Of a stretch of 64,000 nt of DNA, positions 1-8,204 are shown piece after piece. This stretch comes from Diplocloster hominis (GTDB lineage Bacteria; Bacillota; Clostridia; Lachnospirales; Lachnospiraceae): assembly GCF_032380655.1 (NCBI RefSeq), contig NZ_JAWDIY010000016.1, forward strand, positions 70,065 through 134,064, in the 5' to 3' direction. The number at the start of each line of letters is the position of its first letter. Position 1 is the first letter of the stretch. Made by a program: the position numbers and the translations under genes. The notes beneath the pieces are model-generated. The model made no database searches, was not told the origin of the DNA, and saw only the letters and a list, made by a program, of their open reading frames with translations.

Positions 1-2
1 GA

Positions 3-938
3 GGCCTGGCAAAAGACGGGGTATCTGTAATCTTTATTTCCCACAAACTGGAAGAAGTGTTCGAGATCTGTGACCGGGTAACCATCCTGCGTGACGGTCA
101 TTATATCGAGACCAGAGAGTGTGCAGGAACGGACATGTCTACACTGATCAGACTGATCGTCGGCAGGGAATTGAATCAGATGTTTCCCAAAGAGGAGGTC
201 CAAATCGGGGAGGAAGTTCTCTCTGTCAGACAGTTGAGCAGAAGCGGCGTATATGAGAACATAAGCTTTCAGGTCCGGCAGGGGGAAATCGTCGGAATCT
301 GCGGCCTTATGGGAGCCGGACGTACGGAGATCATGCGGGGGCTGTTTGGCGTGGACCCAGTCGATTCCGGGGAAGTATCTATCCGGGGAAAAGTACATAA
401 GATCCGCTCCCCCAGGGATGCCATAGGCTGTGGACTGGGCATGGTGACCGAAGACCGGCTGCAGCTGGGCGGAATCCGGATACTGTCCATAAAAGTGAAT
501 ATGACACTGGTATATCTGAAAAAGTTATGTACCGCGAAATTATTTGTGCGAAAGACAGAAGAGGCCACCAGATGCCGTGACATGATGGAACTCATGGAGG
601 TCAAGGCGGCGTCCATGAACCAGACGATCAGCCAGCTAAGCGGTGGGAACCAGCAGAAGGTGATTGTCGGTAAATGGCTGATGAACCAGCCGGACATTCT
701 GATCCTGGACGAACCCACCAGGGGAATCGATATCGGTTCCAAATCAGAAATCCACCGTCTCATCTCAAAACTGGCCAAACAAGGGATGGCCATCCTGATG
801 GTATCCTCGGAACTCCCGGAGATACTGGGCATGAGCGATCGCATTCTGGTGATCCGGGAGGGTAAAATCGTAGCGGAACACAACCGGGGGGATGTGGATC
901 AGGAGATTCTGATCAAAGAAGAATTCGGTACATCCTGA
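3..938 (+). CDS. Sugar ABC transporter ATP-binding protein (RbsA/MglA type), 5'-truncated by window edge
   Basis: The reading frame is open from the first bases of the window, so only the C-terminal part of a tandem-ATPase protein of about 500 residues is present. The end of the first ABC domain is visible (H-loop ISHKLEEV just before position 57). The complete second domain follows: a Walker A-like loop (GLMGAGRTE), the signature LSGGNQQK and the Walker B LILDEPTRGID. A degenerate Walker A and a GGNQQK signature are usual in the second half of RbsA/MglA/XylG-type ATPases. It energises uptake of a monosaccharide or a related compound such as a nucleoside or AI-2. A permease of the matching family begins 31 bp downstream. 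The substrate cannot be read from the ATPase, and the binding protein must lie outside the window. Confidence 0.93.
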   Translation, partial: GLAKDGVSVIFISHKLEEVFEICDRVTILRDGHYIETRECAGTDMSTLIRLIVGRELNQMFPKEEVQIGEEVLSVRQLSRSGVYENISFQVRQGEIVGICGLMGAGRTEIMRGLFGVDPVDSGEVSIRGKVHKIRSPRDAIGCGLGMVTEDRLQLGGIRILSIKVNMTLVYLKKLCTAKLFVRKTEEATRCRDMMELMEVKAASMNQTISQLSGGNQQKVIVGKWLMNQPDILILDEPTRGIDIGSKSEIHRLISKLAKQGMAILMVSSELPEILGMSDRILVIREGKIVAEHNRGDVDQEILIKEEFGTS

Positions 939-968
939 GTAAATCACGGAAAGAAAGGTGTAGTCATT

Positions 969-1949
969 ATGAAAGAAAAAAATCAGGAACGAAGGCTTGG
1001 CCAGTTCCTCGTCAATAATAAAGCAATCGTGATCTTTTTGTTTCTGGCAATTGTACTGTCCTTTGCCACAGACAATTTCATGACAAAGACCAACCTTTTG
1101 AACATGGTCCGCCAGGTCTGCGTCATGAGTGTTATGTCCATCGGATTCACCCTGATTCTGGCTTCCGGTTCCATCGACCTGTCGGTGGGCTATATGCTGG
1201 GTCTGGTTGGCGTTTTCTGCGCTTTGATCAGTAAAGTTCAGGGACTACCGGTGATACTGGTCCTCGTATTCAGCATTTTGTTCGGAATGTTTCTGGGCTT
1301 CTGCAATGCATTCCTGTTTCTCACTTTTAAAATGCCCCCTTTCATTGTAACCCTCTCCACTGCACAGATCTTCCGGGGAATCACGCATCTGCTCTGTGAC
1401 GGAACCCCGGTCAGCGGTCTTCCTGATGCGATCATCGCTATCGGCCAGGACTATTTTCTGGGAATCCCGGTACAGATCTATATTATGGTCATCGTGGCCG
1501 TTATCATGGCTGTGTTCCTGCGCTCCACCTATCTGGGCCGTCACGCGATCGCCATGGGTGGAAACGAGGAGGCCGCCCGGGTATCCGGGGTACATGTCAA
1601 GCGGATGCGCTACACCGTCTATATCATCATGGGAGCCTGCGTTGCGATTGCAGCTATCATAATGGATGGGCGCGTGGCCTCTGCCCAGCCCACAGCCGGT
1701 GCAGGCATGGAGATGGACGCTATCGCAGCCGTTGTGATCGGCGGAACTCCTTTGAGCGGCGGTTACGGAAATGTCCTGGGTTCCGTCTTCGGATGCCTGA
1801 TCGTAGGTCTGATCAATAATGGACTCAATATCCTGAATGTCAGTTCCTACTGGCAGTGGATCGCCAAGGGCGCGCTGATTATCATCGCCATCATGCTGGA
1901 TGTGCAGACTTCCTCCCTTATCCGGGCCACAAAGAAGAGAAAAGCCTGA
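969..1949 (+). CDS. Sugar ABC transporter permease (RbsC/BPD_transp_2 family)
   Basis: A 326-residue, very hydrophobic protein with about 8-10 membrane segments. It has the family hallmarks GSIDLSVG near residue 70 and a C-terminal glycine-rich stretch (AAVVIGGTPLSGGYG) followed by LINNGLNILNVSSYWQ. These are typical of RbsC-like permeases that pair with RbsA-type ATPases. It starts 31 bp after the ATPase with a ribosome site (GAAAGAAAGG) before ATG 969, so the two are one operon. It forms the membrane channel for the sugar-like substrate. The chemistry transported (ribose, galactose, autoinducer-2 or a nucleoside) cannot be decided here. Confidence 0.93.
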   Translation: MKEKNQERRLGQFLVNNKAIVIFLFLAIVLSFATDNFMTKTNLLNMVRQVCVMSVMSIGFTLILASGSIDLSVGYMLGLVGVFCALISKVQGLPVILVLVFSILFGMFLGFCNAFLFLTFKMPPFIVTLSTAQIFRGITHLLCDGTPVSGLPDAIIAIGQDYFLGIPVQIYIMVIVAVIMAVFLRSTYLGRHAIAMGGNEEAARVSGVHVKRMRYTVYIIMGACVAIAAIIMDGRVASAQPTAGAGMEMDAIAAVVIGGTPLSGGYGNVLGSVFGCLIVGLINNGLNILNVSSYWQWIAKGALIIIAIMLDVQTSSLIRATKKRKA

Positions 1950-1997
1950 GGTGCAATTACAATATGTCCTGTAGTCATTCACGGGCAAAAACGGCGT

Positions 1998-2036
1998 TCT
2001 TTATGGTTTTTAAACCAAAAAGGGCGTCTTTTTATC
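1998..2036 (+). terminator. Possible rho-independent terminator after the sugar ABC operon
   Basis: A hairpin with the central palindrome GGTTTTTAAACC, extended by TTCTTTAT/AAAAAGGG with one mismatch, is followed by CGTCTTTTTATCTT. It lies about 50 bp after the permease stop. The stem is AT-rich, so strength is uncertain. Confidence 0.45.
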
Positions 2037-2192
2037 TTAATATAATATGAGAAAAAGATATGAATTCAGTTATAACCGTCCGGCACTCAATATTAAAAAG
2101 TCATGTAATATAAGTAGATTCAACACTCTGTCCAAAAGGGATACCAAGAATAGCAGAATCGCATGTTTGCAAGTGAAAGGATGGAAAATAAG

Positions 2193-2234
2193 GGCGTGAT
2201 GAGTGCTTCCGGAGCTGGAAGTGCTCATCACGCC
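2193..2234. repeat. 18-bp-arm hairpin in the 428-bp intergenic region 1950-2377
   Basis: GGCGTGATGAGTGCTTCC and GGAAGTGCTCATCACGCC flank a short spacer and are complementary except for a TG/CA step. It is followed by TCTTATCT rather than a clean U-tract, so it may be a terminator or a regulatory hairpin. Apart from this, the terminator-like hairpin at 1998 and the promoter at 2292, I see nothing else in this gap. Confidence 0.6.
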
Positions 2235-2291
2235 TCTTATCTCCCGGCCCCTAAAAATACAGTTACAGCCCCCTAATAATACGGTTATTTC

Positions 2292-2320
2292 TTGTATTTT
2301 CCAGTCGATTAAAGTAAAAT
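2292..2320 (+). promoter_or_regulatory. Predicted sigma-A promoter of the EAL-domain gene
   Basis: TTGTAT, a 17-bp spacer and TAAAAT, ending 57 bp before the start codon at 2378, with AGAAGGATGG as ribosome site. Confidence 0.5.
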
Positions 2321-2377
2321 AGTAAAGTACGCTCTCGTTAGCGTCGCTACATTGTAATAGAAGGATGGCACATAACG

Positions 2378-4654
2378 ATGAAAAAGGAAAAATTACGGGA
2401 AGATAAAAAACTGAGACTGGAATTTGCGGGGCTTATTGTCCTTGTGATAATAGTCGCGTGTGTCTGTACGTTCTATGTGAAAAATCTGGAACGGAATATG
2501 AAGGTGGAATCCGATCGCTACCTGGGGGAAGTGGCTTCACAGGTGGTGAACGTATTGAACGACAGACTGGACGCCGTATTTCACTCAATGGATATATTGG
2601 CGCTTACCTGTGCCAATATGGACAGTACCGATCAGCAATTGAGCTATCTTAAGATCGTAGAGGAAAAGACGCGGGATGAACTGATGGGGGTCGTGGACCT
2701 GAACGGAATCATGCGGCTTAGCAGCGGCGGTTCGGTGGATCTCTCAGATGTTCAGGCAGTGCAGAGTGCGTTGGCCGGCACACCATCCCTTTCGGGCTGC
2801 ATCAGTTCTCCGGCGGATGGCTCGGACATTTTCCTGTATTGTGTTCCCATGAATAGCGGCAATGGCGTAGTTGGTGCGGTCGCGGCCAGCATGTCCGCCG
2901 CTCAGTTTCGGGAACTGCTGAACGTGGAGAGCTTTAACCAGGAGGGATACACACAGATAGTGGATGCAAATGGAACCTTCATCATCGACTCCCAGAATAA
3001 AAATGCAGTTAAAAATCCGACGAATCTCTTTCAAACCCTGGAACAGCAATGCAGGCTGGATCGGGGATACACTGTAGCCGGAATCCAAAGCAAGATCGGG
3101 GAAGGAATGCCCGGCGTCCTGTATTACAGGACGGAAGATGGGATACATAAGGTCATGAACTATCAGCCGCTTGCCAGGGAGGGATGGTACCTGTTGTCCG
3201 TGGTTCCGACAAAAGAGACGGAAGATCAGTGGAATTCGTTTATCCTGCTGGCGATTGCCATTAATATCTCTATTGTGCTGCTGTTTGCAGGGCTTATCTG
3301 CCTCATGATCCAGATGCAGAAGAAAAACCGCAGGCGTCTGGAAAATATCGCATTTGTAGATCCGGTGACCGGAGGCATGAACCGGACCAGATTTGAGATG
3401 GAAGCGCAGGGCCTGATCGAAAAGGCAGAGGCGGATACCTATGCGCTGATTTCTCTGGATATACAGAAATTCAAACTGATTAATGATGCGTTTGGCAGCA
3501 GCATGGGGAATAAAACGTTAAAATATGTCCATGATGTTATTCAAAGACATCTAAAGACCGGCGAGATCGTATCCAGGATCTCCGCGGATACCTATGACGT
3601 TCTGATGAAAAACCGGCCCCAGGAAGAATTCCTGATCTGGCTGAAGGAGCTGGTGGAAGAGATCAACGCATTTAATGAGGATCTGACAGACAAGTATTTT
3701 CTTCCGATCTATGCCGGAGTCTATGTGATCCGGGAAAAAGGACTGCATATGATAACGATGCAGGACAGAGCCAACGTGGCCCGGAAAAATAACAAGCAGA
3801 TCAATGAGACGAAACTGTACTCCTGTGTATTTTATTCCGATATGGAGCGGGTGAGGATGATCCGCGAAAAAGAGATTACGAACCGGATGCAGACTGCTTT
3901 GGAAAACCGGGAATTTGTGGTCTATCTGCAGCCGAAGATGGATATCGAGACAAATACCGTATCCGGAGCGGAGGCTTTGGTTCGCTGGCAGGATCCTGAG
4001 AAGGGGCTGCTGCAGCCCGGGGAATTCATACCCGTGTTCGAGAAGAACGGTTTTATTGTGAAAGTGGATTTGTTTGTATTCGAGGAGGTCTGCCGCCTGC
4101 TGCGCCGGTGGATCGACCAGGGTATTACCCCGCTTCCCATATCGGTGAATCTGTCCAGGGTCCACCTGAAAAATCCGGATTTCCTGGATCAATTCCGCAA
4201 GATCTATCAGCAGTATCAGGTTCCGCCAGAGCTGCTGGAGATCGAATTGACCGAGACGTTAGTGTTTGAGAATCTGGAATTCCTGATCCATGTGATCGAG
4301 CAGATCCATGATATGGGCTTCCGCTGTTCCCTGGATGACTTCGGCAGCGGGTATTCTTCGCTGAATATGTTAAAGGATGTCCCGGTGGATGTCTTAAAAC
4401 TGGACCGGGCTTTCTTCCAGGAAAAGAAAAGCAATGCCCAACGGGGAAAATGTGTCATCGAAAATGTTATAGAACTGGCCAGAAAGCTGGATATGGATAC
4501 CGTCTCCGAAGGAGTGGAAACCATGCACCAGGTGGAATTTTTAAGAGAGGCCAAGTGCCATATGGTGCAGGGATATGTTTTTTCGAGACCTATCACCATC
4601 TCCGACTTCGAGGCGTTCGCGTTTTCCGGGAAATCCAGTGACAAGCCGGAATAG
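2378..4654 (+). CDS. Membrane c-di-GMP phosphodiesterase: Cache-like sensor, degenerate GGDEF, EAL
   Basis: A 758-residue protein. Two membrane helices (about residues 14-34 and 286-312) bracket an extracellular Cache-like sensor. The GGDEF domain (from about 327, DPVTGGMNR) carries SADTY near residue 401 where the active GGDEF signature should be, so cyclase activity is not expected. The EAL domain (about 500-750) keeps the motifs expected for c-di-GMP hydrolysis: GAEALVRW near 529, DDFGSGYSS near 652, VSEGVET near 708 and VQGYVFSRP at the end. I infer a phosphodiesterase that lowers c-di-GMP in response to an external ligand, with the GGDEF domain as a regulatory module. It has its own predicted promoter. 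ATG 2378 is preceded by GAAGGATGG at suitable distance. Confidence 0.93.
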   Translation: MKKEKLREDKKLRLEFAGLIVLVIIVACVCTFYVKNLERNMKVESDRYLGEVASQVVNVLNDRLDAVFHSMDILALTCANMDSTDQQLSYLKIVEEKTRDELMGVVDLNGIMRLSSGGSVDLSDVQAVQSALAGTPSLSGCISSPADGSDIFLYCVPMNSGNGVVGAVAASMSAAQFRELLNVESFNQEGYTQIVDANGTFIIDSQNKNAVKNPTNLFQTLEQQCRLDRGYTVAGIQSKIGEGMPGVLYYRTEDGIHKVMNYQPLAREGWYLLSVVPTKETEDQWNSFILLAIAINISIVLLFAGLICLMIQMQKKNRRRLENIAFVDPVTGGMNRTRFEMEAQGLIEKAEADTYALISLDIQKFKLINDAFGSSMGNKTLKYVHDVIQRHLKTGEIVSRISADTYDVLMKNRPQEEFLIWLKELVEEINAFNEDLTDKYFLPIYAGVYVIREKGLHMITMQDRANVARKNNKQINETKLYSCVFYSDMERVRMIREKEITNRMQTALENREFVVYLQPKMDIETNTVSGAEALVRWQDPEKGLLQPGEFIPVFEKNGFIVKVDLFVFEEVCRLLRRWIDQGITPLPISVNLSRVHLKNPDFLDQFRKIYQQYQVPPELLEIELTETLVFENLEFLIHVIEQIHDMGFRCSLDDFGSGYSSLNMLKDVPVDVLKLDRAFFQEKKSNAQRGKCVIENVIELARKLDMDTVSEGVETMHQVEFLREAKCHMVQGYVFSRPITISDFEAFAFSGKSSDKPE

Positions 4655-4732
4655 ACGAGTCCGGGAAAGGATTCCTTTTCACTTATCAATCTGAATATAG
4701 ATGACGCCGTCCATGCGTCGCTGGAGGAAATT

Positions 4733-5674
4733 ATGCCTGCTTTTACATTACATTATCTGTTCGGAACGGACACACTGCATGACCTGAATGACGGCCGGAT
4801 CAAAAGGGCGGCCAGGAACCATCCCTGCGCCTTCTCTCTCGGATTACAGGGGCCGGATATCTTTTTTTATTATCTGCCGATGTATTTAAAAGAAGAGAAA
4901 ATCGGGACCATGATGCATGACGGCGGCGCAAATCTCTTTTTCCGGAATCTCATGACCTATCAGGAGAAGCTTGCCGATGAGGACGAGCGCCAGCTGGTTC
5001 TGGCCTATATGGCCGGTATGCTGGGTCATTATTCCCTGGACACGGTGTTCCATCCTTATGTCTATGCCTACACGGATTTTCACCCGGGTCTAAAGCAGAG
5101 CAAATCTTATTATGCCAAACATTTTGCTATGGAATCTGATCTGGACCTGCTATATCTGCGGGAGCAGAAGGGAATATCCCCCGGGGAATTCCGCCAGTAC
5201 CGTACCATTGCCCTGGGCTATCAGGAACAGCGCAGGATCGCAAAAGCGCTGTGTTACGCGATTCTGCGGACTTATCAACGGGGATTCCCGCTGCCGGCCA
5301 TGATGGCTGTGATCTACAGTATGCGCCTGGGAACAGCTGCTCTTCGGGATCACACAGGTCTTAAAAAATGGCTGGTCCAAAAGCTGGAGAAACCATTCTT
5401 CGGCTGTCCGCTGGTTTCCTCCCTGATCGAGGGAAGCCGGGTTACGGACCCTCATAAACTGCTTAACAGGAATCACGAGAGTTGGAGGAATCCATGGGAT
5501 CTGACGGTAGAATCCAAAAAGAGTGTAGCGGAGCTTTATCAGCAGGCCAAACTGCGCTATGTCGGGATTCTGAGGCTGCTGGAAGAGTATCCCGGAAGTG
5601 ACCGCCCAGGGCGGCAGGAACTATGGAGCCGGATCGGCAACCTTTCCTATCACAGTGGTTTAGATATTAAATAA
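4733..5674 (+). CDS. Zinc-dependent phospholipase C-like protein (Zn_dep_PLPC family)
   Basis: A 313-residue protein. The N-terminal half carries the pattern of the zinc-dependent phospholipase C-like family: HYLFG, then GLQGPDIFFYY, then MLGHYSLDTVFHPYVYAYT, with several His and Asp residues positioned as metal ligands. It has no obvious signal peptide, unlike secreted clostridial alpha-toxins, so a cytoplasmic role is more likely. This subgroup is common in Lachnospiraceae and its substrate is not established. The start at ATG 4733 has GGAGG 10 bp upstream. It lies 78 bp after the EAL gene on the same strand and could be cotranscribed with it. The C-terminal third shows no motif I recognise. 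Confidence 0.8.
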   Translation: MPAFTLHYLFGTDTLHDLNDGRIKRAARNHPCAFSLGLQGPDIFFYYLPMYLKEEKIGTMMHDGGANLFFRNLMTYQEKLADEDERQLVLAYMAGMLGHYSLDTVFHPYVYAYTDFHPGLKQSKSYYAKHFAMESDLDLLYLREQKGISPGEFRQYRTIALGYQEQRRIAKALCYAILRTYQRGFPLPAMMAVIYSMRLGTAALRDHTGLKKWLVQKLEKPFFGCPLVSSLIEGSRVTDPHKLLNRNHESWRNPWDLTVESKKSVAELYQQAKLRYVGILRLLEEYPGSDRPGRQELWSRIGNLSYHSGLDIK

Positions 5675-5712
5675 AACAGATTCTTAAAACAGTTTCACGA
5701 TGTACTTCTGAA

Positions 5713-5766
5713 TAGGCCCCTTTTCTTAATATACTTAGATATAGAAAGGAAAGGGGCTTATTTTTT
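5713..5766 (+). terminator. GC-rich hairpin with U-tract that also contains the ribosome site of the next gene
   Basis: The arms AGGCCCCTTTTC and GAAAGGGGCTT form a stem of about 10 bp followed by ATTTTTT, and the next start codon is at 5767. The only plausible Shine-Dalgarno (AAAGGGG) is the 3' arm. The structure could terminate the upstream transcript or mask translation of the downstream gene. Confidence 0.65.
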
Positions 5767-7038
5767 ATGATACATGTTGTCGCAGAGGGGGAAACCCTGT
5801 ATTCCATCGCAGAACGCTATCAGGTATCCCAGGAGAGGATCCGTTATGACAATCAGATCGTGGACCCTGTTGACCTGGTACCGGGGCAGGCACTTCTGAT
5901 TCTCATACCCGAAATCGTTCATGTCGTACAGGCAGGAGAATCCCTGTACGGAATCGCGGAAGAATACGGGACTACGGTTCTGGCACTTCTTCGGAATAAT
6001 CCATATCTGGACACCAGGGCTTATCTCATTCCTGGGGAGGCCATCGTGATCAGTTATGAGGAAAAAGGGACCAGGGACGCTGTTGTGGGCGGCTATGCCT
6101 ATCCATATATACGGGAAGACATTCTGAGGGAGGCTCTGTTATATATAAGTGAGCTGATGATATTTTCCTATGGATTTAATACACTGGGGGATCTGGTCGC
6201 TCCGGATGACGAATGGCTGATCCGGGAAGCATTAAATTACGGGGTGGCACCGATTATGGTACTGACTCCTATCTATGAGGGACGATTTAACAATTATCTG
6301 GTAAACCAGGTAGTTGAAAACCCTTCTGTGGCGGAGAACCTGATCGACCAGATCCTGCAGACTGTGGAAGAAAAAGGATATGCGGGGGTCGATGTGGACT
6401 TTGAATACATACTGCCGGAAGACCGAGAGGGATATGCGGCCTTTATCCGGGATCTGACCGAACGCATGAATGCCCGGGGCTACCGGGTAAGTGTGGCTCT
6501 GGCCCCCAAGACCTCCGCCGAACAGCGCGGGGTGTTATATGAGGGAATGGATTACCGGCTTCTGGGCGAGTACGCGAACTGGGTATTTCTGATGACCTAT
6601 GAGTGGGGATATACCTACGGTCCTCCCATGGCAGTAGCTCCGATACCAAGTGTGCGAAGAATCCTGGACTATGCCGTTACGGAAATCCCGCCTGAAAAGA
6701 TATCCATGGGTATTCCCAATTACGGCTATGACTGGCCGCTTCCCTTTGTGCGGGGCACCACCCGGGCCGCTTCCATCGGTAACCCCGAAGCAGTGGCTCT
6801 GGCAGCCAGGAACCGTGTTGAGATCCAATTCGACTCCGAGGCCCAGGCTCCGTATTTTTACTACGTGGATTCCGGCGTTACCCACGTCGTCTGGTTCGAG
6901 GATATGCGCAGCATCTCAGCCAAATTTTCACTGGTCGAGGAATATGATTTCCGGGGAATGGGGTACTGGAACCTGATGCGGTCGTTTCGGGCCAACTGGC
7001 TGCTGCTGAACAGCCGGTTTGGGATTCTGAGGGGGTAG
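5767..7038 (+). CDS. LysM-LysM-GH18 hydrolase, SleL/YaaH-like (spore cortex or cell wall)
   Basis: A 423-residue protein. Two LysM repeats (about residues 1-45 and 47-95; HVVAEGETLYSIAERY and HVVQAGESLYGIAEEY) bind peptidoglycan. A glycosyl hydrolase family 18 domain follows, with the catalytic pattern GVDVDFEYI; the proton-donor Glu is near residue 213. The length and order match Bacillus SleL/YaaH, an N-acetylglucosaminidase acting on cortex fragments during germination. There is no signal peptide, as in SleL, which is placed on the spore from the mother cell. The first LysM begins at residue 2, so ATG 5767 must be the start even though its ribosome site is in a hairpin. The presence of this gene supports a spore-forming host. 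Confidence 0.9.
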   Translation: MIHVVAEGETLYSIAERYQVSQERIRYDNQIVDPVDLVPGQALLILIPEIVHVVQAGESLYGIAEEYGTTVLALLRNNPYLDTRAYLIPGEAIVISYEEKGTRDAVVGGYAYPYIREDILREALLYISELMIFSYGFNTLGDLVAPDDEWLIREALNYGVAPIMVLTPIYEGRFNNYLVNQVVENPSVAENLIDQILQTVEEKGYAGVDVDFEYILPEDREGYAAFIRDLTERMNARGYRVSVALAPKTSAEQRGVLYEGMDYRLLGEYANWVFLMTYEWGYTYGPPMAVAPIPSVRRILDYAVTEIPPEKISMGIPNYGYDWPLPFVRGTTRAASIGNPEAVALAARNRVEIQFDSEAQAPYFYYVDSGVTHVVWFEDMRSISAKFSLVEEYDFRGMGYWNLMRSFRANWLLLNSRFGILRG

Positions 7039-7039
7039 A

Positions 7040-7087
7040 ACTGCTTAGGGCCAGGACTACTTAGGGCCGGAACTGCTAAGGGCCGGG
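7040..7087. repeat. Three 16-bp tandem repeats abutting palindrome A
   Basis: Units at 7040, 7056 and 7072: ACTGCTTAGGGCCAGG, ACTACTTAGGGCCGGA and ACTGCTAAGGGCCGGG. The third runs into the palindrome. The motif CTTAGGGCC is the complement of the GGCCCTTAG end of palindromes B and D. Confidence 0.85.
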
Positions 7088-7425
7088 AAGAAATCTGGGG
7101 GGTGGGATGGGGGGCTGCGGTTTTGGAACCCGCGTCAGGGCGGGCACCTGTCCGTTGGCGGGCGACGGGCTGTCTGCTGGCAGCTGCTAAGGGAAATCGG
7201 CCCCCCGGGTTCTGGAACCGAGCCTATTCACCAGGAACACTGATGTGTTCCCGGTTCAGAGGCTCTTGCCCGTCGGACGTGAAGTCCGCCGTGCATCCAG
7301 AACCCGGGGGGCCGATTTCCCTAAGCAGCTGCACAGCCGCCCTATGCTCCGCCAACGGACAGGTGCCCGCCCTGACGCGGGTTCCAAAACCACAGCCCCC
7401 CATCCCACCCCCCAGATTTCTTCCC
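7085..7425 (-). repeat. Giant palindrome A (341 bp), subtype with a branched centre
   Basis: The outer arms are 76 bp with a single mismatch, starting GGGAAGAAATCTGG on each strand. After an asymmetric internal loop there is a second paired block (CAGCTGCT..GGGAAATCGG through CCCGGGTTCTGGA). The centre holds two further hairpins, 7220-7265 (GAGCCT..AGGCTC enclosing GGAACAC/GTGTTCC) and 7274-7288 (CGGAC-GTGAA-GTCCG). The outside ends (CTAAGGGCCGGG left, CCCTGCTTTAGTA right) match those of B and D in reverse orientation, so it is drawn on the minus strand. The central sequence is not that of B, C and D. Reading frames across this block are by-products of the palindrome; I see no gene. It begins 47 bp after the GH18 gene stop. 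Confidence 0.93.
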
Positions 7426-7510
7426 TGCTTTAGTAAAGGGGTGGCAGTTATGTGCTCATAACTATGAATGTTTATCTTTTTGATACTTAGTTCTATTTGC
7501 TAATTAATTC

Positions 7511-7687
7511 TTTGTTTCAATCCACTCTCGGTAATTTCACAGAATACGCCTTTTATTGCTGCGTGCCTTGACCTCATGTCAGTGGGGGCTACCGATTTCT
7601 CTCCGCCCACCACTGCCGTTAATCTTGTTTTGGGTGATTCATCTCGCCACCTGCAGAGGTGGGAGAATTCTCACTTATTTCGTTAAA
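7511..7687 (+). repeat. 177-bp dispersed repeat, copy R1
   Basis: It matches R2 (11042-11218) over 177 bp with five substitutions, same orientation. It starts TTTGTTTCAATCCAC and ends TTATTTCGTTAAA. It contains a compact hairpin CACCTGCAGAGGTG and a partly palindromic GTGGGAGAATTCTCAC near its right end, plus CAGTGG/CCACTG pairing inside. There is no coding capacity. The subterminal hairpins and defined ends suggest a non-autonomous relic of an IS200/IS605-type element or a structured RNA; I cannot prove either. It lies in the spacer between palindromes A and B. Confidence 0.85.
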
Positions 7688-7732
7688 AATAATATATAAC
7701 ATTACCCTGACAAAAAGGCCATCGGTAAAGCA

Positions 7733-8013
7733 GGGATGAGAGGGCTGGGGCGTGGGCTGCAATGCCGGGCGGCAACTCTCGCGGGGGAAAATCACTTGAG
7801 ACCGGGCCTTAGAACGAGTTACGCAGATGGTGGGAGAACCTCGCAGGGCCTGGAACACTGTCCGAGCCGTATATTGGCGAGTTTGTTCCAGGCCCTGCTA
7901 ATAAGAGGTTCTCCCGCCATCGGAGTTACTCGTTCTTAGGTCCGGCCGAAGTGATTTTCCCCCGCGAGAGTTGCCGCCCGGCATTGCAGCCCACGCCCCA
8001 GCCCTCTCATCCC
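7733..8013 (+). repeat. Giant palindrome B (281 bp), core type shared with C and D
   Basis: The outer arms are 65 bp and perfectly complementary (starting GGGATGAGAGGG). Inside is an imperfect stem carrying the family core: CTTAGAACGAGTTAC, GGGAGAACC, then GGAACACTGTCCGAGCCG, a short AT loop, TTGGCGAGTTTGTTCC, CTGCTAATAA, GGTTCTCCC and CGTTCTTAGG. The flanks are TAAAGCA on the left and GGCCCTTAG on the right, which I use to define forward orientation. No gene is credible inside it. It lies between R1 and the predicted glgB promoter. Confidence 0.95.
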
Positions 8014-8096
8014 GGCCCTTAGTCCCCACCCCCAGCATTTTTATCAGGCAACTACCCACCCAAACTGAACGGCCGGTCAAAAATATGAGAAGATTC

Positions 8097-8125
8097 TTGT
8101 GTTTCATTTTCATTGATGATAGAAT
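8097..8125 (+). promoter_or_regulatory. Predicted sigma-A promoter of glgB
   Basis: TTGTGT, a 17-bp spacer and TAGAAT, about 80 bp before the glgB start. It lies downstream of palindrome B, so the palindrome would not be in the glgB mRNA started here. Confidence 0.5.
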
Positions 8126-8204
8126 AAAACCATAGAATATTCCGAATTACCGTTTCACCGGAGGGGAAATGGCGGGATATGGAACCCGTTAGGAGGATGT
8201 TAAC

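Noticed and set aside
1245..1988. 247-codon minus-strand frame in the sugar permease gene.
   Set aside because: Shadow of a strongly coding plus-strand gene; many His/Asp and no family match.
7102..8113. Several open frames of 60-120 codons in the glgB upstream region.
   Set aside because: They lie in the palindromic arms, where both strands are open in GC-rich DNA; they lack ribosome sites and protein-like composition.
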